Positions 27,305 through 35,273 of a stretch of 64,000 nucleotides of DNA are shown here, in pieces; position 1 is the first letter of the stretch; every line of letters begins with the position of its first letter. This DNA comes from Enterococcus sp. 9E7_DIV0242 (lineage in GTDB: Bacteria; Bacillota; Bacilli; Lactobacillales; Enterococcaceae). A program made the translations under genes and the position numbers. Under the pieces are notes generated by a model that was not told where the DNA came from, searched no databases, and was given only the letters and a program-made list of their open reading frames with translations. The stretch is from the NCBI RefSeq assembly GCF_002140975.2, contig NZ_CP147247.1, positions 2,729,001-2,793,000 on the forward strand, in the 5' to 3' direction.

Positions 27305-27332
27305 GGCTGAAAACCTCCTCCGGTTTTCAGCC
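27305..27332. repeat. Perfect 11-bp inverted repeat
   Basis: GGCTGAAAACC and GGTTTTCAGCC separated by 6 bp. There is no adjacent T-run on either strand, so it is either a weak terminator or a protein-binding dyad. Confidence 0.55.
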
Positions 27333-27351
27333 TTGTGTGTGTAATTAGAAA

Positions 27352-27538
27352 GAAACGAGGTTGGGACAGAAGCGGTTAGCTTCAAGCAATAAGACGGAAT
27401 TTACGAAAATTGTTCCACAAATTTTTGCTAAATTTTGGCTTATTGTCGAAGAAGTTGCTTCTGACCCACCGTTTATTCGGAATTAGGCATGCTAAAAGTC
27501 CGGAAATTTATTTATGTCCCGGACTCGTTTCTTTTTTT
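27352..27538 (+). repeat. Dispersed repeat copy B: long inverted repeat with T-run
   Basis: GAAACGAGGTTGGGAC (27352-27367) pairs with GTCCCGGACTCGTTTC (27516-27531) with one bulge, then TTTTTTT. The left arm and the following GCTTCAAGCAATAA are shared with the copy at 16743. The element probably forms a terminator-like RNA structure. Confidence 0.65.
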
Positions 27539-27629
27539 AGTATCAATGAAAGGAGGAAGCATTGGTGCAGGTCTAGCTAGACAATCAAAGATCATCCACT
27601 TAAAGTCTGATCGAGCTTCTTCCACTTTT

Positions 27630-28040
27630 TTAATCGTCTATTCTTTTCTTCCCGTTTTGTTCGGCAAGTAGATCACGAATTTCTGCTAAGTAATCTTCTG
27701 CTGTTGGATCGTCTTCGACTTCTTCCACAGGCTTCTGCATTTTGTTTGCTGCTTTAACAATCAGGAACAAAACGAAAGCAGTGATAATAAATGTAATAAT
27801 AGCACTGATAACAGAACCGACATTAAAATCAACGCCTCTAACATTGAAAACCATCGAGCCGAACGCATCGTCTGCACTTGTTTTTCCAGTAGTCAACACA
27901 ACGATTAGACTGACAATTGGCGTAATCAGCCCTTCGACAACCTTTGTAACGATAGCTGTAAACGCGCTACCTATAACGACCCCGACAGCAAGATCAAGGA
28001 CATTTCCTCGCATCATGAACTCTTTAAATTCTTTGAACAT
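27630..28040 (-). CDS. mscL: Large-conductance mechanosensitive channel
   Basis: This 136-residue protein starts MFKEFKEFMMRGNVLDLAVG and contains the pore-lining helix DLAVGVVIGSAFTAIVTKVVEGLITP, the periplasmic loop FNVRGVDFNVGSVISAI, TM2 (ITFIITAFVLFLIVKA) and the charged C-terminal helix LAEIRDLLAEQ. It opens under membrane tension to release solutes after osmotic downshift. Length is normal. The ribosome binding site GAGGGAATCAC precedes the ATG. It is monocistronic and convergent with the upstream genes. Confidence 0.97.
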   Translation of the reverse strand: MFKEFKEFMMRGNVLDLAVGVVIGSAFTAIVTKVVEGLITPIVSLIVVLTTGKTSADDAFGSMVFNVRGVDFNVGSVISAIITFIITAFVLFLIVKAANKMQKPVEEVEDDPTAEDYLAEIRDLLAEQNGKKRIDD

Positions 28041-28131
28041 GTGATTCCCTCCTCTATATAATTCAGTATACTCAAAATTAGAATAATTTTAAACGAAAAA
28101 AGTTTGAGCGTCTAAAAGTACAGAAAGCTAT

Positions 28132-28139
28132 GCTATAAT
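28132..28139 (+). promoter_or_regulatory. Extended -10 promoter of the yfmF cluster
   Basis: TGCTATAAT (TGn plus TATAAT) lies about 105 bp upstream of the ATG at 28244. No strong -35 is visible. Confidence 0.5.
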
Positions 28140-28243
28140 TGTAAAGAATTACTGAATATTAAAAAAGTCTTTAAATCCTTTGGGTTGATTGAATTCCCGA
28201 GGGATATTGATTACTATAAAACAACAAAGAAAGGGCTGAGAAA

Positions 28244-29506
28244 ATGTCAGTTAAATTAGCAAAAGGTGTTAATCTGCATGTTCTTCCGACTGAAAAATAT
28301 AAAACGATACGTATTTTTATGCGTTTCAATACATTGTTAAATCGTGAAACGATTACCAAACGAACATTATTGACCAGTCTGTTGGAAACAAATAGTCTTC
28401 ATTATCCAACGCAAACACAAATGAGTGAGAAATTGGCTGAGCTGTATGGTGCAAGCTTTGGCCTGAATGTAAATAAGAAAGGGAACCAGCATTGGTTGAA
28501 TGTATCGATGAGTATTGTCAACGATAAGTATTTGAAGAATACCCATGTCTTGGAGGAAGCTGTTGCCTTCATCAAAGAGGTTCTTTTTTATCCGAATATT
28601 GTTGCCGATCGATTTGAGCAAGAAACCTTTGATAGAGAAAAAGAGAATACAGCTGCTTATTTGAGTAGTGTGAGTGAGGACAAGCAAGCTTACGCCGCAC
28701 TTTCTCTGCAAAATCTTTATTTCGATGATTCAGAAGACCAGAAAATTCCAAGCTTTGGGACGTTGGAAGATTTGGAAAAAGAAACAGCTGAAAGCCTTGC
28801 TGAATATTATCGCCAGATGATTCAAGAGGATCAGGTGGATATTTTTGTATTGGGTGATGTGGAGGAAGCACAGATCCATTCCTTATTCTCTGCCTTGCCA
28901 TTTACAGATCGTGAAGAAGGGATCGGAGATATTTTCTATAGACATACTATTGATAATATCATTAAAGAGCGTTCTGAAAGAGAAAAATTGGCCCAGTCCA
29001 AGCTGAATATCGGCTATGATACGAATGTATTTTATGGAGAAGCCTCTTATTTTGCTTTGCAGTTGTTTAATGGTATTTTCGGCGGTTTCCCACATTCCAA
29101 GCTATTCATGAATGTCCGTGAAAAAGAGAATCTGGCCTATTATGCGTCGAGTAATGTCGATACGTTCCGCGGTATGCTGAGTGTGCAGACTGGGATCGAT
29201 GGGAAAAATCGTGAAAAGGTCTTACGTTTGGTCTCAGAGGAATTGGAAAATATCCGTTTAGGCAAAGTTTCAGAAGAGGAACTGCAACAGACGAAAGCTA
29301 TGTTGAAAAACCAGTATTTGTTGTCGCTTGATAATGCGGGTGCAGTGTTAGAGTCTGCTTACATGGCATTTCTACTACCAGATACGTATCTGGAGCCGGA
29401 GGAATGGATTCGTCGGATGGAGGCTGTTACCGTTCAGGATATCCAAAAAGTAGCGGAACAGATAAAAATGCAGGCGATTTTCTTTTTGGAAGGGGGAGCA
29501 GAATAA
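28244..29506 (+). CDS. yfmF: M16-family protein YfmF (EF-P modification associated)
   Basis: This 420-residue M16-fold protein lacks the inverted zinc motif HxxEH in its N-terminal domain, as the inactive partner of M16 pairs does. It begins MSVKLAKGVNLHVLPTEKYK and shows ELYGASFGLNVNKKGNQHWL and the C-terminal domain GGFPHSKLFMNVREKENLAYYASS. Start follows AAAGGGCTGAGAAA. It is followed without gap (TAATG) by the active M16 partner YfmH and then the reductase YmfI. In Bacillus this group is linked to 5-aminopentanol modification of elongation factor P. The exact role of the M16 pair is not settled. Confidence 0.88.
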   Translation: MSVKLAKGVNLHVLPTEKYKTIRIFMRFNTLLNRETITKRTLLTSLLETNSLHYPTQTQMSEKLAELYGASFGLNVNKKGNQHWLNVSMSIVNDKYLKNTHVLEEAVAFIKEVLFYPNIVADRFEQETFDREKENTAAYLSSVSEDKQAYAALSLQNLYFDDSEDQKIPSFGTLEDLEKETAESLAEYYRQMIQEDQVDIFVLGDVEEAQIHSLFSALPFTDREEGIGDIFYRHTIDNIIKERSEREKLAQSKLNIGYDTNVFYGEASYFALQLFNGIFGGFPHSKLFMNVREKENLAYYASSNVDTFRGMLSVQTGIDGKNREKVLRLVSEELENIRLGKVSEEELQQTKAMLKNQYLLSLDNAGAVLESAYMAFLLPDTYLEPEEWIRRMEAVTVQDIQKVAEQIKMQAIFFLEGGAE

Positions 29507-30795
29507 TGGAGAAAAAGGTATATCCTCAGATCAACGAAACTCTGTATACAGAGGTGTTGGACAATGGGTTAACAGTTTATCTGCTACCTAAAAATGATTA
29601 TCATAAAACCTATGGCTTGTTTACAACCAATTACGGATCAATCGATAATGAATTTGTTCCATTGGGCAGTTCAGAATTTACCAGAGTGCCGGATGGGATC
29701 GCTCATTTCCTTGAGCATAAGATGTTTGAAAAAGAGGATGGCGATGTCTTTCAGGCCTTTGGCCGTCAAGGGGCATCTGCCAATGCGTTTACCAGCTTTA
29801 CGAAAACCAGCTATCTTTTCTCAACAACAGATCAGGTAGAAAAAAATCTTGAGACATTGCTGGATTTTGTTCAAGCACCCTACTTTACAGAGGAAACAGT
29901 AGAGAAAGAAAAAGGGATCATCGGTCAGGAAATCCAGATGTATCAGGATGATTCTGATTGGCGTTTGTTTTTTGGGATACTTGGCAATCTGTATCCGAAG
30001 CATCCACTTCATATCGACATTGCGGGAACGGTAGAAAGCATCGACCAAATCACAGCAGAAGACTTATATACGTGCTACCATACATTTTACCATCCAAGCA
30101 ACATGACGCTATTTGTTGTTGGAAAAATGGACCCGGAAGAAATGATGGCGTTCATCCGTGACAACCAAGGTCAAAAGACTTTTGAACAAGCAACCCCGAT
30201 TCAACGTCATTTCCCCTCTGAAACAGCAGCAGAAATCGTGCGTGAAAGCTCGATTACCATGCCTGTTCAACGGAAAAAAGTCTTGGTTGGATTAAAGGGC
30301 TTAGATGAAGTACCGGAAGATGGTGCTGCGCTACTGAAATATAAAACAGCGATGAGTCTCTTTTTACAAATGCTGTTTGGGAGTACTTCTCAGAATTACC
30401 TGAATCTTTATAATGCTGGTTTACTTGATGATAGCTTCAGCTATGAGTTTAGTTTGGATCGCAGCTTTCACTTTGCGGACTTCGGTGGAGATAGTGACCA
30501 ACCAGAACAACTGGCAGAAGAAATCGAAAAGATTTTGCTTGGGTATGAAGAAAGCAGCGAATTGACAGAAGAAAATTTGAATTTATTGAAGAAAAAAATG
30601 ATTGGCAAGCATTTCCAATCGTTGAATTCTTTGGAATATATCGCAAACCAATTTTCTCAATCTCTTTTTGGTGATGTGACATTGTTTGATATGTTGACTG
30701 TTATTGATCAAATTAAACTTTCAGACATCAAAGCAGTCGCAAAAGTTTTTGTGAAAAAAGAAGGCTTGAGTCGTTTTTATATTTCCCCCGAGTAA
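29506..30795 (+). CDS. yfmH: M16-family zinc peptidase YfmH (EF-P modification associated)
   Basis: ATG 29506 overlaps the yfmF stop (TAATG), with AAGGGGGAGCAG ahead. An upstream frame from 29404 lies inside yfmF and is not preferred. The 429-residue protein has the M16 inverted zinc-binding motif in DGIAHFLEHKMFEKEDGD (His-x-x-Glu-His, about residue 66) and the downstream Glu in VEKEKGIIGQEIQMYQDD. Later segments QMLFGSTSQNYLNLYNAGLL and FGGDSDQPEQL fit the family. It probably works as a heterodimer with YfmF in processing a peptide or in EF-P maturation. Confidence 0.9.
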   Translation: MEKKVYPQINETLYTEVLDNGLTVYLLPKNDYHKTYGLFTTNYGSIDNEFVPLGSSEFTRVPDGIAHFLEHKMFEKEDGDVFQAFGRQGASANAFTSFTKTSYLFSTTDQVEKNLETLLDFVQAPYFTEETVEKEKGIIGQEIQMYQDDSDWRLFFGILGNLYPKHPLHIDIAGTVESIDQITAEDLYTCYHTFYHPSNMTLFVVGKMDPEEMMAFIRDNQGQKTFEQATPIQRHFPSETAAEIVRESSITMPVQRKKVLVGLKGLDEVPEDGAALLKYKTAMSLFLQMLFGSTSQNYLNLYNAGLLDDSFSYEFSLDRSFHFADFGGDSDQPEQLAEEIEKILLGYEESSELTEENLNLLKKKMIGKHFQSLNSLEYIANQFSQSLFGDVTLFDMLTVIDQIKLSDIKAVAKVFVKKEGLSRFYISPE

Positions 30796-30980
30796 TGGAA
30801 CCAGTATTCTCAATCTGAACAGATGGTCTGCCAGAAGAAGCTTCTTCAAACTTTAACTGGGATTTAACAAAAATTTACTGAGGTCCCTTTTGTGATTTTT
30901 GATTTTATTTTTTGAAGTATTCCATTTCTGGCAGTCCCTCTTTTGTTTGTTGCTCACAGCCAACTCATCAAGGAGTGAAT
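30796..30980. other. Intergenic stretch between yfmH and ymfI with long-range inverted repeat
   Basis: CTGCCAGAA (30828-30836) and TTCTGGCAG (30926-30934) are exact complements about 90 bp apart, and GAAGAAGCTTCTTC (30834-30847) is a perfect palindrome. They could form an RNA structure ahead of the reductase gene. No gene is present. Confidence 0.35.
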
Positions 30981-31703
30981 ATGAAAAAGGCATTGATAAT
31001 CGGGGCAAGCGGAGGGATTGGAACCGCAATTGCAGAGCTGCTCGCAGCACAGGGCTGGTCCTTGTATTGCCATTATCATAAAAATGGCGAAAAAGTAGAA
31101 AATTTGGTAAGAAACTTTCAAAAATGTTATCCTCAGCAAGATTTTTTTATGGTATGCTTAGATATGTTGGATGAGGCAATGCTTCCAACTTTTTTCGACC
31201 AATTATTTCAGGTCGATGCAGTGGTTTTTGCTAGTGGATTTACGAGCTATGGTTTGTTAATAAATCAAACAGCAGTGGAAATAGATAATCTTCTGAAGAT
31301 TCATTTGAAAACACCCTTGTTGATTTGTCAAGAGCTGCAGCAGAAGTTAAGCAGCAGCGGCCACGGCAGAATCGTTTTTATCGGTTCTGTTTATGGGCAA
31401 AATGGCAGCAGTATGGAAGCTGTTTACAGTGGCGTTAAGGGTGGACAAGAAGCGTTTGTCCGAGCATACAGCAAAGAGGTCGGCAGCTTGGGAATCACGG
31501 TGAATACCGTGGCACCGGGAGCGGTAGCGACCGCGATGAATCAACAATGGACAATGAATGAGAAAAGACAAATAGAAGAAAAGACGGCAATCGGAAGAAT
31601 GGCGCGACCGGAGGAAATAGCCGGAGCCGCAGCCTTTTTGCTTTCCGATCAGGCAGATTATATAACTGGAGCGACCATCCCCGTTAACGGGGGCTGGTAT
31701 TGA
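30981..31703 (+). CDS. ymfI: SDR-family reductase YmfI (elongation factor P 5-aminopentanone reductase type)
   Basis: ATG 30981 follows AAGGAGTGAAT. The 240-residue short-chain dehydrogenase has the NADP-binding ALIIGASGGIGTAIAELLA, the active-site Ser plus YxxxK in IVFIGSVYGQNGSSMEAVYSG (Y-S-G-V-K) and the C-terminal GRMARPEEIAGAAAFLLSDQ with GATIPVNGGW. It belongs to the yfmF-yfmH-ymfI-rodZ-pgsA order seen in Bacillales and Lactobacillales. There YmfI reduces the aminopentanone group on EF-P. A fatty-acid 3-oxoacyl reductase role is the alternative by sequence; context favours EF-P. Confidence 0.87.
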   Translation: MKKALIIGASGGIGTAIAELLAAQGWSLYCHYHKNGEKVENLVRNFQKCYPQQDFFMVCLDMLDEAMLPTFFDQLFQVDAVVFASGFTSYGLLINQTAVEIDNLLKIHLKTPLLICQELQQKLSSSGHGRIVFIGSVYGQNGSSMEAVYSGVKGGQEAFVRAYSKEVGSLGITVNTVAPGAVATAMNQQWTMNEKRQIEEKTAIGRMARPEEIAGAAAFLLSDQADYITGATIPVNGGWY

Positions 31704-31734
31704 GGAATTTAGATAGACTGGAGAAGATGAGTAA

Positions 31735-32622
31735 GTGGCCAGTGTGAATATAGGAAAAAAATTAAGAGAAGCACGACTACAAATGAATATGTCCTTGGAC
31801 GAGCTGCAACAGATCACGAAGATCCAAAAGCGTTACCTGATGGCAATCGAAGAAAATAATTTTGATTCTATGCCTGGCACTTTTTATGTTCGTGCATTTA
31901 TTCGTCAATATGCCAGTGCAGTGAATCTTGATGGAGAAGAGCTTATCAATTATTTTGATGGAAAAGATCTTCCAAAAGAAGTTGACCTGGCAGCAGAGTA
32001 TAAGACATTAGAAGAATCGCGGACTCAAATTTATGAAGAAGAGCATGAAAATCGTTTGTTCAAAAGTCTTCCTGCGATTATTCTATCGCTCTTTGGTCTG
32101 GCAATTGTTGTTGTCGTATTTTATGCGATGTGGCAGGATCAACGGGCGAATCCGATCATTGATGTGCCCGAATCTACAGTGACGATCGAGCGTTCCTCTG
32201 AATCGACCACAGAAACAAGTACCACCTCTTCAACAACAAGTTCGACGATGGAAAGTTCAACTGTAGAGAGTAGTAAAGAGCCGGAACCAACGGCTACAGT
32301 CGCCTATATCAATGAAGAGAACAGACTTGTGAATATGAGTGCTACAGATGTTGCTGCACCTGCGAAATTCACATTTACAGCAACCACGGCTAACTCATGG
32401 GCAGGCGTAATCATCAATGGCGCGTATGTCTTCCAGTATACAGTTCCTGCCGGACAGACACAGGAGTTTGAACTACCAGCCGGTACGACAGCGGTAACTA
32501 TTGCATTAGGTGCATCTGAATACATGGATATGAAGCTGAATGGTCAGCCGGTCATTTTCAATCCAAATGATACAGGAATTGGGGAACGCAGTATCGTAAT
32601 GACACTTGCTTATAAACAATAA
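31735..32622 (+). CDS. rodZ: RodZ-like HTH/membrane cytoskeleton protein (YmfM)
   Basis: GTG start at 31735 with TGGAGAAGATGA ahead; 295 residues. The N-terminal helix-turn-helix domain (VNIGKKLREARLQMNMSLDE, then TFYVRAFIRQYASAVNLDGE, residues 4-75) is the RodZ/HTH_25 type. One TM helix lies at about 107-127 (LPAIILSLFGLAIVVVVFYA). A Ser/Thr-rich linker (about 145-178) and an extracellular beta domain (about 190-295, DUF4115-like: SWAGVIINGAYVFQYTVPAG) follow. In rods RodZ links MreB to wall synthesis; in ovoid cocci it takes part in peripheral growth. Confidence 0.88.
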   Translation: MASVNIGKKLREARLQMNMSLDELQQITKIQKRYLMAIEENNFDSMPGTFYVRAFIRQYASAVNLDGEELINYFDGKDLPKEVDLAAEYKTLEESRTQIYEEEHENRLFKSLPAIILSLFGLAIVVVVFYAMWQDQRANPIIDVPESTVTIERSSESTTETSTTSSTTSSTMESSTVESSKEPEPTATVAYINEENRLVNMSATDVAAPAKFTFTATTANSWAGVIINGAYVFQYTVPAGQTQEFELPAGTTAVTIALGASEYMDMKLNGQPVIFNPNDTGIGERSIVMTLAYKQ

Positions 32623-32709
32623 TAGCTTGTTTAGTAGACGATTATAGAGGACGTTGGGCTGGAAGACGTTTCTGGTCCGACGTTTCTCCATTTCCATGTG
32701 CAAAGAGAG

Positions 32710-32743
32710 CTTGGGAGGAGTCAGATTCCTCCCAAGTTTTTTG
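32710..32743 (+). terminator. Intrinsic terminator after rodZ (T-tract is IS target)
   Basis: Stem CTTGGGAGGA/TCCTCCCAAG with loop GTCAGAT, then GTTTTTTG. That octamer is the target duplication of the ISL3 element that follows. Confidence 0.85.
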
Positions 32744-34447
32744 GGTTCTATGTCAATTTGTGTTGGTAGGACAAAAAACTGAATAAAATCATAGAACTTG
32801 GAATAAAAATCAGAGATATTCTGGTTTTGTTTCAAGTTCTTTTTAGAAATAGGAGGACCTCTGCCAATTATCTGGGCAGCTGGCCGGAAGCGACTTGGCA
32901 AAAAGCGCCAATTCCATTCCTAAATCGAGTCAAAGTAGCTGTACATGTACTTGGATAACAGCTACTAATTCCCGATTTACCTTTATAGCTGCAGAGATAT
33001 TGGTTGTGAGCCTCCTTTTAATCTTGAGAAAAAACAAGACCTTGAATAATATAAATACGAGAACGAAAATGATAGAAATTACGGTAGCCATAAGCAATCC
33101 GTTTGATTACCTTAATCTTGTTATTCAACCCTTCTGTAATCCCATTAGAAAAAGAAAAACTGAACGCATTGGTAATTCCTTGCTTGTGCTTCTTGAAGAA
33201 TCTCAACTTCTTTTTGAACCAGAAAGGCAGTCGGGGATCTAGTGTATCAAGTTCTTCAAAGAAACGCTTAGCTTCGCGATGAGTAAAGGCATATTTAAGA
33301 AACTGAATGGTATCGTAAGCAATACGCAAGGTTGAATCGTAGCTAAGTAATTCATCGACAATGTCTGTCTGAGTTAATGGACGTTTGAATAGTGAATGAT
33401 AGGGACGATGTTGACTATCCAATTCAACTGAATCTTTTAGAAGTAACTTCCAATACCGTTTGAGTCGACGGTATTGCTTCTGTTCTTGTGGTGAGGAATG
33501 CCGAAAGGCATTCATTGTCTTTATCCGTAGTTGATTTAATGCTCGATTCATTTGTTGGACAATGTGAAATCGGTCAGTAACGAGTTGGGCATTTGGAAAC
33601 ACGGACTTGAGTAATTGATCATAGCTCGCATTCATGTCCATGACTAGGTACTTTACGTTTTCTCGGGCTTCTTTTGTGTATCGCATAAAGTGTCGGGTTA
33701 AGTGCGTCAGTCGACGGTCTTCAAGTACTTCAAGAATCTTGTTGGTTTCTCCATTAACACAAATAAAACTCATGGCCCCTTCGCAAGATTTCATTGATTG
33801 GAATTCATCAATACATAAAATCTTTGGAAGAAATCGCCAATTTGGAGAATAAGAAGCAGCTAGCTCCTCCATTAAGCGAAGAACCGTCACGTCTGAAACG
33901 AAATGTTTTTGGGCAATCTCTTTCCTAGAAACATTTTTCTTTAAATCAAGTATGATTTGGAGACAGAGTTGCTTTGATAAATGATGGTGTTCTTCAACTA
34001 ACTCTGTCTGAGCGTGAAAAGTTGAGTGACACTCATGACAACGAAAGCGCGAACGTCTCAGTTCCAATAAAGTCAGACGACCATTAAATGCAGGTAATTG
34101 AGTGTGTGTCCGATGGTAACCATTTTTGATGATCTGCCCTTGATTTTTTATCCCACAGTTTTTGCAATGTGTAGGTATATACGTAAGTGTTGCTTTGATG
34201 ACCTGAGCTTCAACCCCTTTTAGGTGTCTGTATTCAAGCCAATCCTCTCCAAAGGAGAGATGTTTATCTGTTAGTCCAAGCAATAATCTGGTATTCTTAT
34301 CCATAGAGGAACAACCTTTCTGATGATTTGTGATTTTGGTCGATTTCATTTTATCAGTTTGTTGTTCCTTTTTGGTGTTTAAACACTTAAAAAGTGTTGG
34401 TAGATTTTCCTTAAGGATTTTCCACCAACACAATATATTATAGAACC
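32744..34447. mobile_element. Complete ISL3-family insertion sequence (1704 bp)
   Basis: Terminal inverted repeats: the left end reads GGTTCTATGTCAATTTGTGT and the right end, reversed, reads GGTTCTATAATATATTGTGT; both continue TGGT. The flanking octamer GTTTTTTG occurs on both sides (32736-32743 and 34448-34455), an 8-bp target duplication as expected for ISL3. One transposase gene is encoded on the minus strand (33018-34304). Positions 32744-33017 are non-coding as far as I can see. Identical duplications suggest a recent insertion between rodZ and pgsA. Confidence 0.95.
33018..34304 (-). CDS. ISL3-family transposase
   Basis: ATG 34304 is preceded by GAAAGG at a slightly long distance; the frame stays open to 34475, but the extension lies outside normal family length. 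The 428-residue protein (family about 420-440) begins MDKNTRLLLGLTDKHLSFGE. It has an N-terminal zinc finger (THCKNCGIKNQG, then RFRCHECHSTFHA), a helix-turn-helix (NVSRKEIAQKHFVSDVTVLR) and a DDE catalytic core with CIDEFQSMK, VMDMNASYDQLLK, DRFHIVQQMNRALN and the late Glu in SFSNGITEGLNNKIKVIKR. It looks intact and active. Confidence 0.95.
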   Translation of the reverse strand: MDKNTRLLLGLTDKHLSFGEDWLEYRHLKGVEAQVIKATLTYIPTHCKNCGIKNQGQIIKNGYHRTHTQLPAFNGRLTLLELRRSRFRCHECHSTFHAQTELVEEHHHLSKQLCLQIILDLKKNVSRKEIAQKHFVSDVTVLRLMEELAASYSPNWRFLPKILCIDEFQSMKSCEGAMSFICVNGETNKILEVLEDRRLTHLTRHFMRYTKEARENVKYLVMDMNASYDQLLKSVFPNAQLVTDRFHIVQQMNRALNQLRIKTMNAFRHSSPQEQKQYRRLKRYWKLLLKDSVELDSQHRPYHSLFKRPLTQTDIVDELLSYDSTLRIAYDTIQFLKYAFTHREAKRFFEELDTLDPRLPFWFKKKLRFFKKHKQGITNAFSFSFSNGITEGLNNKIKVIKRIAYGYRNFYHFRSRIYIIQGLVFSQD

Positions 34448-34559
34448 GTTTTTTGATGTAGTCATTTTTCAACACATAAGTTTTTTTGTTTTTGAAGGGT
34501 TTATCGTGACAGTGTATGTTGAATAACGTAAAATAGGATAGGAAAGTGAGGAATGAAAG

Positions 34560-35138
34560 TTGAATTTACCAAATAAATTGACTGTACTTAGAATTTTGAT
34601 GATCCCGATTTTTATCATAGTTGTTAGCGTACCTATGGATTGGGGAACAATTACTGTGGGAGATGCAGGGCTTGAAATCACACAATTGGTGGGTGCTATT
34701 ATTTTTGCAGTAGCCAGTATTACTGACTGGTTAGATGGAAAGATTGCCCGTGCACGAGGCCTTGTAACGAACTTTGGGAAATTTGCTGATCCATTGGCGG
34801 ATAAAATGCTAGTAATGACAGCTTTTATCATGTTGGTTGGACAAGGCAAGACACCTGCTTGGGTAGTAGCAATTATTGTCTGTCGTGAACTGGCAGTTAC
34901 CGGACTTCGTCTGTTGCTTGTTGAAGGTGGAGAAGTAATGGCAGCGGCTTGGCCGGGGAAAGTCAAAACAGCAACACAGATGATCGCAATCATCTTGCTT
35001 TTGATCAATAATATTCCATTTAACCTGATGGGGCTACCTATGGCAGATATCATGCTATATGCCTGTTTAGTCTTTACAATCTACTCTGGTGTAGATTATT
35101 TTGCCAAGAATGCAGAAGTATTCAAAGGATCAATGTAG
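34560..35138 (+). CDS. pgsA: CDP-diacylglycerol--glycerol-3-phosphate 3-phosphatidyltransferase
   Basis: The gene begins with TTG at 34560 (GAAAGTGAGGAATGAAAG ahead), giving MNLPNKLTVLRILMIPIFII, the standard N-terminus. The 192-residue integral membrane enzyme makes phosphatidylglycerol phosphate from CDP-diacylglycerol. The CDP-alcohol phosphotransferase signature D-G-x2-A-R-x8-G-x3-D-x3-D is in DWLDGKIARARGLVTNFGKF and ADPLADKML. Four to five TM helices are apparent. An ISL3 copy now separates it from rodZ. Because a terminator lies between them, pgsA must rely on its own promoter or on one in the IS end. Confidence 0.96.
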   Translation: MNLPNKLTVLRILMIPIFIIVVSVPMDWGTITVGDAGLEITQLVGAIIFAVASITDWLDGKIARARGLVTNFGKFADPLADKMLVMTAFIMLVGQGKTPAWVVAIIVCRELAVTGLRLLLVEGGEVMAAAWPGKVKTATQMIAIILLLINNIPFNLMGLPMADIMLYACLVFTIYSGVDYFAKNAEVFKGSM

Positions 35139-35198
35139 GAAAAAACGTTGAATAGATGTGTTTAAGCGTCAATCTTTTTTTCAGTTTCAAACACAAGA

Positions 35199-35235
35199 AG
35201 CGTCTAGGACCTTGTTTTGTCCTAGACGCTTTTTC
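35199..35235 (+). terminator. Intrinsic terminator of pgsA
   Basis: Perfect stem AGCGTCTAGGAC/GTCCTAGACGCT with loop CTTGTTTT, then TTTTT. Confidence 0.9.
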
Positions 35236-35273
35236 TATTACAGTATGAAGCAGCCTACTTTCTGATTTAACTC

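Noticed and set aside
27489..27671. 60-codon plus frame near the mscL terminator region
   Set aside because: Lies in the long inverted repeat and the end of mscL; not a plausible gene.
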